The notes: generated from the sequence alone by a model not told the origin. DNA of 64,000 bases from Cavia porcellus (GCF_034190915.1 NW_026947507.1:14332501-14396500), one strand, 5' to 3'; counted from the first letter of the stretch, positions 47,736 to 59,037 are shown. Made by a program: numbers and translations.

Positions 47736-48484
47736 TAAAGATCATCTAAAAGAATACAAACATTATTAGAATTTGTAAGTACATTTATTAATATGTGATC
47801 CAAGGTCAATTTAAAAATCAAATATATTCTATATACAAAAATTCTATAAAATAATTTACAAATTACCATTTATAATATAAAATGGCAAATATTTAGGAAT
47901 AAGTATATTTAAGATGCCTGTAAACATCTAAAAACATTATTATTAATCATTAGATGTGATTAAATTTAAAATCTAAATAACTTGAATGAAATACTAGGCC
48001 TAAAGATTTACTGTTTTTTTAACAAAACATTGGATTTCAAAAACAAGGCAGGAGGAAATCCCCCACAGTTGCCACAATGCATGCTGCCATCCTCCTAATA
48101 GATGCCCAGACCACCAGCCCCAGGCCAGTAAAGTCAATCAAACAATACAAGCATCAAGCTGTTCCTTTCACCTCAGTTGCTATCATCTCACCCTGAGTCC
48201 TCTGAGTCAGCCAGGTGCTTACAAGGAGGGGGTGATGCTCTTCTGATTTCCAGCCCACACACTGCTGGCTCACAGGAAGACACGGTTTGTCTTCTTGATC
48301 AGTGTCTTCTCCATGCGCACGGTGGAGCCTGGCTCATGGGAAGGCCAACATTTACTGTTTATAGATGTACTCTTATAGGTCTCAATATCATAAAGTGCTA
48401 ATTCTCCCCACTATGATCTACAGATTCCTGACAATCTGGATTGAAAGTCCAATAATTTTTGTTGTCAATAAGCCTGTTTTATTT

Positions 48485-48645
48485 TATTTATTTATTTTGT
48501 CTTTTGGGGACAGGGTCTCGCCATGCAGTTTAGGCTGGCCTCGATCTCACTTTGTAGCCCAGGCTGGTCGCAAACTGGCAACAATCCTCCTTCCTCAGCT
48601 GCCCAAGTGCTAGGATTACAGGCATGCACCACCACACTCGGCAGT
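48485..48645 (-). mobile_element. B1-like SINE, minus strand, full length
   Basis: TTTTGGGGACAGGGTCTCGCC, TGTAGCCCAGGCTGGTCGC, GTGCTAGGATTACAGGCATGC, CACCACACTCGGCA. Near-complete. Confidence 0.9.
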
Positions 48646-49129
48646 AACCTGATTTTAAAATATATATGGATATACAAAGAACAAAAATAGCTAAGCCAAA
48701 GAATGAGAGGAAATTATTTTACCTTGTAGAAAGACATATATAAATAGGAAGAGAATTACAGTAATTACACTAAGTGTGTTATTGGTATAAATGGATAAAG
48801 TGACCATTGGAAATAATAGAGAGTCTAGAAACAAACACATGTATGGACACTTGTATTTTATAAATGGAGACCTGGAAGAAAACAGTAATTCCCATAAAAG
48901 GTGTTAAATGTGTTGGATATCTATTTCAAGAATAAAATGAAAGCTTCACTCTAACTTCACACTATATACATAAGTCAGTTCAATGTGAGTTGGGCAATAT
49001 GAACAGTAAAATGATAAAACCCTTAGAAAATAATACAAAAACATTTCTCCTGATCTAGGGGCAAGGAAATTTTTCTTAGGACGTAAAAGAAAGCTGATCA
49101 ATCATACATCATTAATAACAAAAATTTTA

Positions 49130-50600
49130 GTTCATCAAAATATCTTATTGAGTTAGTTTTAAAAGCTTTAAAGCTGCAGAAATAAAGAATATGTTTGTCA
49201 TACACATAACCCACAAAAAATTTTCCAGAATCTATGTAGGACTCTTGTGTGTCCATAAGGATAAAAATGTCATCTAATTTCATTTTATGGCAGCATAAAA
49301 TTTTTACAGGTATTTCAGTTGTCAACAAGCTTTTTTTCCCACACTCTTTCAAATCTTGAATCTGCATAGCTGAAGTTAAGACACACTGACCAGTGTTATA
49401 ATTCAGATATAATAGCTAAGAAATATTTTGGATGAAGTTTTTCATCTTCTTTACTCAATTTTTTGAACTCTGGGTTACTTTTCAAATTTGCAAATTACTG
49501 CTAAGTACATACTAGCATTAAGTACATTAACATTCCTCAGAACAAATGTCAGAGTGAATACAAAACCTGTCCTCTTACCTAGAACATATGGTTTTAACAA
49601 CAACAGTGATAATTTTTCATGTACCAGAGATGAACAATTTGGCTTGTGCCTTTTTTTTTATGAATTCAATCTGTTCCTGATCCCAAGCTTGTGGTATGAA
49701 TCTTTCTTTCTGAATGGCTCTCAAAAATGAAATGACAATCTGTGGATGTTTCCCTTTACCACCAAGGGTACTAATTTTTTGGAAGACATGGGAACAGATG
49801 AAAGTATTTGGTTTCGGAAATGAAAATTACAGATGGATAGAATCCCATTACAATGAAACTCACTGGCATTTTCTATCGAGCAATTAGCCCTTGCCTGAGT
49901 GGAAAGGCTTCCTGCCATGTCCTGAAGGAAACAAGGCAATGTGGGCTTTTATCTTTTCCAGAAAACAAATACTTTGTATTTCCAGCCTTTTTAAATTTCA
50001 CACGGAGGAGCCTCTTTGCCAAAGAGGATTATTTTCTTCATCTAAGGCTGAGGCTCTGTGTGTGAGTGTGAACATATATGTCAGGGCACGCACACTATGT
50101 ATCTCTAATCCTAGAGTATTAATGTGACTATAAATAAAAGAAGCATTAGGAATGCTTTTTACTCCATTAATTTGATTAATAAAATATTTTAAAATTCAAT
50201 TACTTTAATCTCACTTTAATATAGCAGAAGCTGCACTCCGTAAGACTGCATGGCAAAATGCTATAAATAATATAACTCATTTAAAGCAAGAGTTTGTAAA
50301 TATATGCACACAATAAAAATCACCAGGTGTATTTTATTTTGGAAGTTGTTGTCATTAGTCAAAAGTAAGCACACATGCACATAAAAATACTGAAGAATAC
50401 TTGTTTGTGTCATAAACCAGACCAAAATATTGATAGCACACCTCCTTTTTGTGGATGGTCTCAGACCTTTTAGAATAAAGCATACTGGGATAACATCAGT
50501 TATTCTGTGTACCTCCATTAACAAAGATCCATTGCTTGGCCAAATTTTAGTCGTCTGTGCACTTTCTTGTAAGATCCAGTTTTAGCAGAACTGTAAGTCA
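49130..50600. other. unassigned DNA
   Basis: 1.5 kb, AT-rich; frames up to 89 codons on both strands, none with recognisable domains. Confidence 0.4.
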
Positions 50601-50609
50601 ATTTAGCCA

Positions 50610-50955
50610 GAAAACCCCTCCTTGATAACCAATCACAATATCTGATCAGGTTCCTCATGCTTTACTCTCTGCCTGGGTGATGTTTCATCATCCTAGCCTG
50701 TCTTCAGCAAGAATCCTGTTAGTTCAATTCAGCCAGAATCCTCTTTATCTCTGATATTTCTTCTTAATAATTTTCTATCCACTGTCCCTGATTCTACCCC
50801 TTGGCTATAAATTCCCATTTGCCCATGTAGTACTTGGAGTTTGAGCCTATTGCAATGGTCCTATATTTATCTCCATAGTCCTGAACACCGCGTGCCTTAC
50901 CATGTTTTAACAAGAATTATTGGACAACGTTTTCTTCAACACACCATTAGTTTTA
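50610..50955 (+). mobile_element. probable ERV1-type LTR
   Basis: ACCAATCACAATATCTGATCAGG, CTTGGCTATAAATTCCC (TATA-like, 50802-50818), TTTGAGCCTATTGCAATGG and GCCTTACCATGTTTTAACAAG, in the order of class I ERV LTRs. 5' end approximate. Confidence 0.5.
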
Positions 50956-50979
50956 CTTAGGCTTTAAAAGTGTGTGCCT

Positions 50980-51070
50980 TAGGTGATAGGTATAGATCAG
51001 TGGCAGAGCACTTTCCCAGCATCCCCAAGGCCCTGGCTTTAATCCCTAAAATTGCAAAGAAAGAAAAAAA
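50980..51070 (+). mobile_element. ID-type SINE, diverged
   Basis: GTGATAGGTATAGATCAGTGGCAGAGCA core, AAGGCCCTGGCTTTAATCCC B-box region and AAGAAAGAAAAAAA tail. Confidence 0.7.
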
Positions 51071-52296
51071 GCTATACACTATTGTGCAGATATGCAAAAA
51101 ACACGTGATTTCTTTTTTTAAAAATCATTGTTGTACTCCTTTTCTGAGACTTCCTTCTATGTGTGTAGTATGCTTGTAGCAGGGGAAGATAAGGTGCGTC
51201 TAGTAAAGCAATTTCTGGTTTTAATCCTCCTGTCCTGGTCAATGTTCACTGGATCAGACTTTTCCCCTTTCTTTTATCCTCCCCAAGATGATGTTTGGGT
51301 ATGCAATAGTCTCCCCTTTCTGAGAAGAATCTACTCCAAGACCCCCTATGTGACCTAGTATCCTATTATTTTGGCTGAGTAGGCCCAGCAGATACAAGAT
51401 CTTGAAACTGCAGATCATGGCAAACCCTACATATACAGTTTTTTCTATACATACAGATCTATGATAAAATTTAATTTTAAAATTAGGCACAGCAAGAGAT
51501 TAACAATGGTAGTGCAATGGAATAATTATAAGAATATACTCTAATAAGAGTTTTATGAATATGGTCTCTCACTCTTGTATTGCACTCACCCTTCTTATGT
51601 TGACCTGAGATGATTTGTGATGTTTTGTGGTGAGATAAAGTAACGTGGGATTTGTAGGCACTAAGCTACTACATGCAGGTTACTTTGACACAGGCACTGA
51701 GATACCGGAATGATCACATGAGATTTCATCACACTACTCAGAACAGCATACAACTTAAAGCTTATGGATGGTTTATTTCTAGAAAGTTCCATTTGATATT
51801 TTCAGATTGAGACTATGGAAAACAAAACTGCAGCCAAGGGACTCTCCTATAGAGTAAGCTTGGAGAGCCCAGAGAAGAGGCATCATGTCCTCAAGTTCCA
51901 CTTCTGCTTTCTGAGCCTGTGTCAGGCCATCATGCTCCTAGTCACCTTCACCTTGTGTACTGTTAGCACCCTGCATTCCTGGTGCTCATGATCTTGTGTC
52001 TGTTCTCTAGCTGGTCGGGACCCTTCTTGCTTCAGTCCTATCTCTGTTCTCACTAACCTTACTAACAGCTGTGGCTCTTAATTAATTGTTCCCTCATAAA
52101 GGAAGAAAAATAAAATTTCCCTCCTTTCTTCATAGATCTTTGCTGGGAATCCCCAAGAAAAAGGACAGATTAGCAAGAAAAAAACAAACAGGAGTACATT
52201 AACAGGTACACCTCATGTTTACATAAGAAAAAAACCCACAGAGATGAACAAATCTCTAGAGCAGGTCTCAAAAAATGGGTTTAAACTTTAAGCTTT
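51071..52296. other. unassigned DNA
   Basis: No recognisable gene or repeat family. Confidence 0.4.
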
Positions 52297-52310
52297 AAAT
52301 ATCATTCTTC

Positions 52311-52537
52311 CAAGACTTAGCTATTTATTACAAATTGCGCTTTGTTCATCAAACAGTTTGTGGTGTCATTATTTGATTGTTCATTTTTTATGCTTTGATT
52401 TTATAACTTGAACAACTACTTCTAAATAACTGTAATCTATCAACTAGTCAATTCTTACTGTTATTTTTTTGAAATTCTGTATTATTTCTATCCTTTTTTC
52501 TGTTTTGCTTTTTTTTCTCTAAATAAAAGAAAAGAAA
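52311..52537 (+). mobile_element. 5'-truncated L1 (3' UTR end), plus strand
   Basis: TTTATGCTTTGATTTTATAACTTGAAC and the T-rich end followed by AAATAAAAGAAAAG, as in the other L1 3' ends of the window. A 14-bp flanking duplication with two mismatches (AAATA-ATTCTTC) lies at 52297-52310 and 52538-52552. Confidence 0.75.
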
Positions 52538-52608
52538 AAAATACTATTCTTCTTTGAACAAAGAATCGTGGGGACATCTCTTGTTTACAAATTAAGAGAT
52601 GGCCAAGT

Positions 52609-52665
52609 GTTACAGTTCAGATCTAGAACATCCCCCCAGAGTCCCATGAGGGACATTTCTTTAGA

Positions 52666-52713
<48 letters not shown>

Positions 52714-52867
52714 GCTTCCCAACTTTTCTCCTCCACGCCTTCCCATCATGCTGTTTCTGCCTTGGAGTTAACTGACCACATGCAGACTGAGACCTCTGAA
52801 ACTGTAGCCAAAATAAACTTCACCTCGTTTAGCTTGTCGGGGCTCAGATATTGTGTGTCGATGGCAG
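52609..52867 (+). mobile_element. MaLR-type LTR fragment with (CT)n
   Basis: TGTTACAGTTCAGATCTAGAAC start; a 46-bp (CT)n at 52667-52712 replaces the LTR centre; CCAAAATAAACTTC (AATAAA) at about 52810. Confidence 0.65.
52667..52712 (+). repeat. (CT)n microsatellite
   Basis: Near-pure TC dinucleotide repeat. Confidence 0.97.
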
Positions 52868-52869
52868 TG

Positions 52870-53228
52870 GAAGTGATGTACCTTAAATAAAATATGGTTT
52901 GTTATGCGTATTTCAGTCCATGACGTCTCTAGATTTTAAGTCTCTGGAGATTTAGTTATGTTCTTCCTGGTACAGAGAGAGAGAGAGAAAGACATCCTTA
53001 CAAATGGAAATTTCCTTTGTAGATAGAAATTTCTCTTAAAAAGGAGAACTTTACAAAACTACAGCCTATAGTTCTCAAGATAATCAGCTCAAATAATTAA
53101 TATGCCAAAGAGGCATATTTTAGGGCACCAAATTCTGGTCTTTCACAGTCATATTATGAGACGATATGTCCTTACCATTTCCATCTGGTTTTGCTCTCTC
53201 TCTCTTTTTCTTTGTTCCTTTCTCCCTT
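52870..53228. other. unassigned DNA
   Basis: No recognisable family apart from short GA and CT runs (52975-52990, 53195-53210). Confidence 0.4.
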
Positions 53229-53229
53229 T

Positions 53230-53520
53230 CCCTACTGTATTAGGCACATAGAATGATGAATAATAGAAAGATTCCCATTTGTTGGAGTTTACATTTTAAT
53301 GAAGGGAGTTAGCCAATGTACAATAAGCAGAGGTAAATATATAGTATGTTAAAAGATGAATGTTATGAAAAAATAAAAATAATTAAAGAAGATTTAGTGA
53401 AATCAGGAGTAGCAAACTGGGAAGACAGGATAGATAATAGCATTAAACAATCATTGGGATAGGCAGGGGTAATCATATTTGTAAGGAACAAATGTCTCAT
53501 AAATTGGGTGAAGGACACTT
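53230..53520 (-). mobile_element. L2 LINE fragment
   Basis: TTGGAGTTTACATTTTAATG, AATGTACAATAAGCAGAGG, GAATGTTATGAAAAAATAAAAA and AGTAGCAAACTGGGAAGACAG follow reversed L2 order. Confidence 0.5.
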
Positions 53521-53529
53521 CTTTTAAAA

Positions 53530-54295
53530 AAATTAAATTTGTGGAAAATGCCTCAGCCAGAAAAGAAACTATGCGTTCCTATGAATTAAGCCCTTCCATG
53601 CTGATTGGAAAGAGCCTCAGCTTGAAGATAAGCTTGAGGCTCCACTATGCTGATGGGTAAGAGCCTCGGCCAAAAGAAAACCACACCTTCCCATGAGCCA
53701 GCCAATCAGTCAGCTGAAAAACCAGAAGAGCACCCTCCCCCAGCATCCCCTGCTGATTTGGAAGACTCTGGATGAGATGCCAGCAACTAAGGAGAATGCA
53801 ACAGCTTGCTGCTTGTATCGTTTGGTTGACTCTGCAGGCCTGGGGCTGGTGATCTGGGTATCTGCTTGGAAGATGGCAGTGTGCATTGTGTCGTTGTGAG
53901 GATTTCCTCCTGTTTTGTTTTTGAAATCCAAAGTTTTGTTCCATTTTACTGTTTTGTTTTATTCTTGCATCTGGTAATCTGAGCAATTATTTTGAAGATA
54001 GCAATGTGCAGTATTGTTCTCATTGTTTTGTTTTGTTTCATCTTACGTTTTGTTTTATTCAATATTATGTTTTGATTTGTTTTATTCCGTTCTGTTTTGT
54101 GTGATATGTCTGATGGTATGGACAACTACTGTGACGAAAGCAAGATAGATTATGGTAGCCATTGTTGATTTCCTATTATCCTGTTTTGAAGTTCTGTACC
54201 ATTTTCACTGCTTTGTTTTGATTAACTTTATTTAACCTGTTTTGTTTTGTTGGGTTTTATTCTCTTTAAAATAAAATTTAAAAAAATAAAAATTG
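53530..54295 (+). mobile_element. L1 3' UTR with tandem repeats, plus strand
   Basis: Starts with three imperfect about 48-bp units (GCCTC(A/G)GCC/GCTT core at 53553, 53613 and 53665). Two 150-170-bp modules follow, the last with GGTAGCCATTGTTGATTTCC and TTTTGTTTTGTTGGGTTTTATTCTC, ending TTTAAAATAAAATTT. Same architecture as 9911-10831. Left end uncertain. Confidence 0.7.
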
Positions 54296-54299
54296 TGAA

Positions 54300-54916
54300 T
54301 AAAAATTGGTTCCTCAGGTGAATATATATTTAGAAAAATGAAAGAACTTGTATACCATCTGAAGAGGAACCAAAGTGTTAAATATCTATTTAGAATGAGA
54401 AATGATAAAAAGAAATTATCGTAAAATTGGAGTTACAGATCCATCTCTTCCGATTAAGCAGTTTACCAGAAATGTTTACATGGAAATGTTTCTTAATCAC
54501 AAGCTGGCATTCCCACTCCACAGTCTGCAATTCTAGCAAGACTCAGCACACACCGGGCCCGGTGGGAGCGATATGTCTCAAGCCTCAAGCTTCCCTAGCT
54601 TCACAGTCAAGTCTTCTGGTGCAGCTGTACTAACCATAAAGGGAAGATCTGTACAGGATATGATAGAGAAAAGAGAGCTTAGAAAGGATATAGATGTCAG
54701 AAAGAAGCATGTTCCAGAAGGAGGGAGCTTTTAAAGCAAATTCCATAAAGACTCCATCTGTGTCATGAGAGCTACTTTATCCATTCATGGGTACTTCTGT
54801 AAGCATTGGGGATCGCGGAGAGAGGCTAGTCAACCTCAGCTACATGAGTTGAACTCTGGGTCATTGCTGGATACTTCACCAACAGCAGAAGCTTTGACAG
54901 GCAGTACCCTGAAATG
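54300..54916. other. unassigned DNA
   Basis: No recognisable gene or repeat family. Confidence 0.4.
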
Positions 54917-54944
54917 CTAAATTCTTTTTTTTTTTTTTTTTTTT

Positions 54945-56333
54945 TCAATTTTTTAAAAATTTTATTTAAGGAGAAAAGAAAAAAAAAAAGCAGAGAAAGG
55001 GTACAAGTTATACAGATTTGCAGAAAAAAAATGAACAGTAGGAAATCACTAGTTAATGGATTACATATTGTCATCTTAGAAATAATTGTTCAAGTCACAA
55101 AATTAAAGCTTGTAACGTGGACATTCCATCAATGATACTGTAAACAGTTCTGTTCAATGATCCAATAAAACTCTGTGATATCATATTCTATCTTATACAC
55201 TTAAATATACATGCAGTTATATAGTTTAGAGCACTTTCTTTTCCTCTCTTTTGTACAATGACTATTACACATTTTGGGTTTCATTGCTCTCACGGTTCTT
55301 ATTACTTTTTTGGAAGAGAGTAAAACCAAATGTGACATAACAGAACAGAATCGGTCAAGTCAAAAGGGTGGACATAATAGATAATGTGAAAACATAATAC
55401 AAGGTGATCAACAATGGTTACCATAATGCCTCCCGCTATCTCTAATAGAATTGCCTATACCATTAGTTATAATACAATTGAACAAAACAGTAAAGAACAA
55501 AACCGACAAAACCAAAACATTGGAGACATTGTAGGTCTTCAAAAGTAGATAAAAGTCAACGAGAATGGGCGTTATAATGAATCTCATTATCTTCACAGCT
55601 GGTGCCTAAATTTTCGAACCTGATACTATCCAGCAAAACAGAATAGGGGAATATCAGTTAAAAACCAGATGGTGAGAGTAATACAGGGCTTTAAATCGAG
55701 GTAATGGAAAGTCAAAGTGGGTTACTATAATATATCCTGCTATTTTTTTCCTTTAATTAAAAGGATAAAAATTTTTAAAAAGTATTAAAAAAGTAAATAA
55801 TGGAGTGGAGATTGAGATAAAAGAGGGCATAACAACGAAACAGTGCAGATCAAAACATAACCATTTAAGCAGAATAGTGTTTCACCACCAGATAATCCTG
55901 ACCTAAAAGTAGTTACCATATTGTCTCTTTCCTTGAAATCCTTGAGTACAACTTCGTATACTGTAGCATTAAGTATATCAAAACAATGTAAAACCATTTA
56001 AGAGAATGACAGCATTACAGAGTATTTAGAATCGACTAACAGAAAATGAATAATGGTTTCTGTATAATCTCCTTGTCTTTAAAAGGTTTTTGCTTATACT
56101 ATCGTACATAATAAAATCCAGTAAGATACAACCTATTAGACCATTGGAGACAGAAGGACAAAAGCTAGATGAGACTTCAAAACAAGATGATACTAAATCA
56201 GTATTACCTATTAAGATGTCATTTTCTCCAAAATAGCTGTTCCTATCATCCAATCTTCTCTGCCTCATTTCTGTTGAGCTCCTATTCTGTCAGTAGCTGT
56301 CAGTTTGTCTTCTTCACTTTGTTCTCTGCTCCA
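54945..56333 (-). mobile_element. 3' UTR of the ORF1-only L1
   Basis: Non-coding, made of diverged modules. Sense-strand ATTATGGTAACCATTGTTGATC (about 55430-55410) and GATTATACAGAAACCATTATTC (about 56070-56050) are equivalent positions of adjacent modules. T-rich TTTTGGTTTTGTCGGTTTTG occurs between them. The 3'-most 320 bp are homologous to 42830-43150, 37860-38130 and 52311-52537. Confidence 0.75.
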
Positions 56334-57347
56334 TTAGTTGTGGCCTCCACTATTTCTGGATTCTTTGTATTTTTCTTTTTTTAGAATATCCTGCAATACT
56401 CTCTGTAGAGTTAAATTGGTGGTTGCAAATTCCCCCAGTTCCTCTTTATCCTGGAAGCACCTTGTTTTTCCATCAATTTCCAGGGACAGTTGTGCAGGAT
56501 ATCTCAATCTTGGCTGGAGATTATTATCTTTCAAAGCTTGAATTATTTCCCCCCACGCTCTTCGTGATTTGATGGTTTGTGCAGAGAAATCTGCTGTAAT
56601 TCTGATGGGTGCTCCCTTGTAAGTGGTCTGTTTTTTGTCTCTGACAGCTTTTAATATTCTGTTCTTGTATTGAATTTCTGGAATTTTTATTATTATATGC
56701 CTGGGTGTTGCTCTGTTTGGGTTGTAGGTAGCTGGGGTCCTGTATGCCTCATACATCTGAGTAGCTTTACCTTTTGCTAAATTAGGAAAATTCTCCTGGA
56801 TTATTTCTGTGAGTAGCTTTTGTAGTTCATTTGTTTGTGTCCCTACTTCTTCTTTTATGTTCTTAATCCTTAAGTTATGGATCCTCTTATCATCTTCTTG
56901 TCTTTGTATTATTGCTGTTTGTTTCTTTGTTATTTTTAAGAAGTTTTTCATTTCATTCTCCCATATTACAATTCTGCCCTCCAGTTCAGATAGTCTGTCC
57001 TTAGTTTCTTTCAAGCTGTTATGCCAGTCTTCGATAGACTTCTTAGTTTCTTGGTAGTCCCTTTGAACCTGCTTCACGTATTCTATGCTTTCCCTGTTTT
57101 CTCCATCAAACAATTCTCCCCTCTTTTTCTGTTCTTCCATTCCACCATCTGTTTTTTCTCGGGTGGGGCTTAGCATTTCTCTAACTATTTTGCATACTTC
57201 TAGCTTCAGGTCGTTGATAACTTCATTCCTGAATTGGTCTATGAGGCTCTCTATATGGTGCTTTATGTGTATTGGTGCGGTGTCCGCTATTGCCTGTTTC
57301 TCAGAATTGGGAGCCGAGGAGCCTTTCTTGTTGCTGCCTCTTCCCAT
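56334..57347 (-). CDS. L1 ORF1 protein (RNA-binding chaperone), open
   Basis: 337 codons, close to the usual length of mammalian L1 ORF1p (about 340-370). It encodes a cytoplasmic RNA-binding nucleic-acid chaperone that coats L1 RNA as trimers. Visible: basic, Ser-rich N-terminus (1-20); heptad-like coiled coil (about 45-150, ESIEYVKQVQ...ETKDRLSELEGRI region); RRM with the NLRI motif (158-161) and TPRHIIIKI (214-222); C-terminal domain with YKGAPIRITADFS (243-255) and LQPRLRYPAQL (277-287). Start chosen because it is the first Met after the GC-rich leader and gives the standard domain layout. No stop or frameshift. Whether it is expressed is unknown. Confidence 0.92.
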   Translation of the reverse strand: MGRGSNKKGSSAPNSEKQAIADTAPIHIKHHIESLIDQFRNEVINDLKLEVCKIVREMLSPTREKTDGGMEEQKKRGELFDGENRESIEYVKQVQRDYQETKKSIEDWHNSLKETKDRLSELEGRIVIWENEMKNFLKITKKQTAIIQRQEDDKRIHNLRIKNIKEEVGTQTNELQKLLTEIIQENFPNLAKGKATQMYEAYRTPATYNPNRATPRHIIIKIPEIQYKNRILKAVRDKKQTTYKGAPIRITADFSAQTIKSRRAWGEIIQALKDNNLQPRLRYPAQLSLEIDGKTRCFQDKEELGEFATTNLTLQRVLQDILKKEKYKESRNSGGHN

Positions 57348-58076
57348 ATTCTCTGTTCCTTATATATGCAAGCTTATATGAGAGGCCCAGCTTCTCTCCC
57401 TGTCAGCCACAGCCTGATCGAATTGCGCCGGTTAGCTGTTCCCATTCACTGCTGCACACCAGGCAGCCTACGCGGGGGCCCGCCCCTCCCCTCCCGGCCT
57501 CCGTCAGGCTCTGGGATCTGGGTTGGGCTAGCCTACGGGGTCCACCGGCAGCGTCACGCAGGCCAGGCACTTTTCACCAATCCCGCCCGAGAGGGGAATG
57601 TGTGGCTGGAGTGGCCAAGGCGCCCTGCTCCCGCAGGACTGCTCGGGCCCAGAAAGTCCGCTAGAGTCAAACTGTGGTGGAGTGTCAGTTTCTCTCACTC
57701 ACCTCGCCACAAGTCAGAACATGCCTCCCTGCCTGTCCTGTTTTCGACTCCGTTCGCAGACTCTCGTTCTCAGAGTTTCCGCGTGTCTCTCTCCTTGCCG
57801 AGCCGACGTAGAGGCAGCCAGCCACCGCGCAGCGGGAAACCCAAATCGCGGCTTCCAATGGCGCAGGGTCCAGCCTGAGCAGCGAGACTTTTCTGTTCCT
57901 GTTTTAGCACCAGGACTGCATTCCAAGTTGGTTTCTCTCAGCCGAGTTCGTTCCTGAGTCAGCAGAGCATAACTCCACCTGCTTATGTCTCTTTAGTCCG
58001 CACCATACCTGGCTTCTGAGCCTAGTTTTTCAGAGAGCCTCCGGTAGTTGCTGTTATCTGTCCGCCATGTTCTCCC
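57348..58076 (-). promoter_or_regulatory. CpG-rich L1 5' UTR with internal promoter and YY1-like site
   Basis: 729 bp upstream of ORF1, GC-rich with many CpG dinucleotides at 57420-57960. It contrasts with the AT-rich surroundings and fits an L1 internal promoter. The first 20 bases contain AACATGGCGGAC (plus-strand CCGCCATGTT at 58062-58071), a good YY1-type site at the position YY1 occupies in other L1 promoters. The retained CpGs argue for a young copy. Homologous to 63566-64000. Confidence 0.8.
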
Positions 58077-58094
58077 GGAAGTTCTAAATTCTTT

Positions 58095-58490
58095 ACTTTT
58101 ATATCTAATTCCATGGGTCCACATATATATGTGTTCCCTAGAAGAAATGGTGCCCATTTTTCAAACATATTCCTTTCATGCCCTTAACTAAAACTAGTCC
58201 ACACCATTGCAAGTGTCTCCTTAAGAGTTTGTGTATAGACTTACCTGGAAGCACTTTCCTGTCAAACAAAAGAATCACTAATACACTGCCTGCCACTTTA
58301 CCCAGTAAAGATTCCCCCTCCTCACTGTCTTTAAGGGCTCTGTCAGGAGGACCTGCAGTGTGGCAGATGTCCATTTTTAGCATCTATCAGTGTACCCCTA
58401 CTGACTCATTTTTAGCCAGGCTATTTTTTTTCTGTGCTAACTGCCCTTCTGTGCGAGATGAAGGTGAGATGACCATGGGTGTACTCTTTT
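58095..58490. other. unassigned DNA
   Basis: No recognisable gene or repeat family. Confidence 0.4.
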
Positions 58491-58675
58491 CTTGGCTCTA
58501 TCATAACAAAGTATCATGAACTTCGTGGCTTAAAACAACAGAAATTTATGGTCTCATAATTCTGGAGTCTAAAATTCTAAAATCAAGGTGTCATCAGGAC
58601 CACCTTCCCTCCAAACTCTCTAGAAGAAAAGGCTTTTGTGTTTTATCACATTTCTGATGGTTTCTAGTGTGACTC

Positions 58676-59037
58676 AGTCTGTTTTGTGCTGCTGTAATAG
58701 AGGAATTTATAAAGAACACAGATTTATTTCTTATAGTTCTGGAGACTGAGAAGTCCAAAATCAAGGGATCTGCATCTGGAATGGAACTTTCTGCTGTGTC
58801 TTCGTGTGGAAGTCAGGAAAGCAACAGAGCATGTAGAAGAAAAAGCAAGAGAGAACTGAGCTTGCTTTTATTAAAAACAAAACAAAAACTCATCCCCTCA
58901 TTGAAGACATTGACATAATCATGAGAATATCATCATGACCAAATCATCTCCTAATGATCCTTCAGTCCTCTCAACATTGTTGCACTAGGAACTGTTTCTA
59001 ACACTTGAACTTTGGAGGACACAGTTTAACCATATTA
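58676..59037 (-). mobile_element. MST-type MaLR LTR nested in MLT1-type LTR
   Basis: TCTGTTTTGTGCTGCTGTAATAG, GAATTTATAAAGAACACAG, GGTTTATTT-equivalent and CACTTGAACTTTGGAGGACACAG, the reversed MST/THE1-like order. Confidence 0.75.

Larger units (their letters stand above)
46960..49110 (+). pseudogene. ancient L1 ORF2 remnant, plus strand, interrupted
   Basis: RT landmarks include GCCAATACAATGAGATAAGACAAAAAG (split), AAAACTATTATTTGTAAACAACATGA (decayed FADD box region) at 47310-47350 and AAATATTTAGGAATAAGTAT (the KYLGI motif) at 47887. A MaLR LTR interrupts it at 47362-47735 and a B1 at 48485-48645. 48040-48450 is extra unassigned DNA inside it. Confidence 0.6.
54917..58094 (-). mobile_element. 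L1-type element with ORF1 but no ORF2, apparently complete ends
   Basis: Minus-strand insertion of about 3.15 kb. 5' end (58076) begins GGGAGAACATGGCGGACAG; 5' UTR 729 bp; ORF1 57347-56334; 3' UTR about 1.4 kb; A-tail of about 22 (54925-54945). Target duplication CTAAATTCTTT at 54917-54927 and 58084-58094 brackets it, with 7 extra bases (58077-58083) at the 5' junction. No endonuclease, RT or Cys-rich ORF2 sequence lies between ORF1 and the A-tail. Either an ORF2-deleted copy mobilised in trans or a member of a half-L1 (HAL1-like) lineage. Confidence 0.85.

Noticed and set aside
53645..53986. 113-codon minus-strand frame
   Set aside because: Antisense to the L1 3' UTR repeat array.
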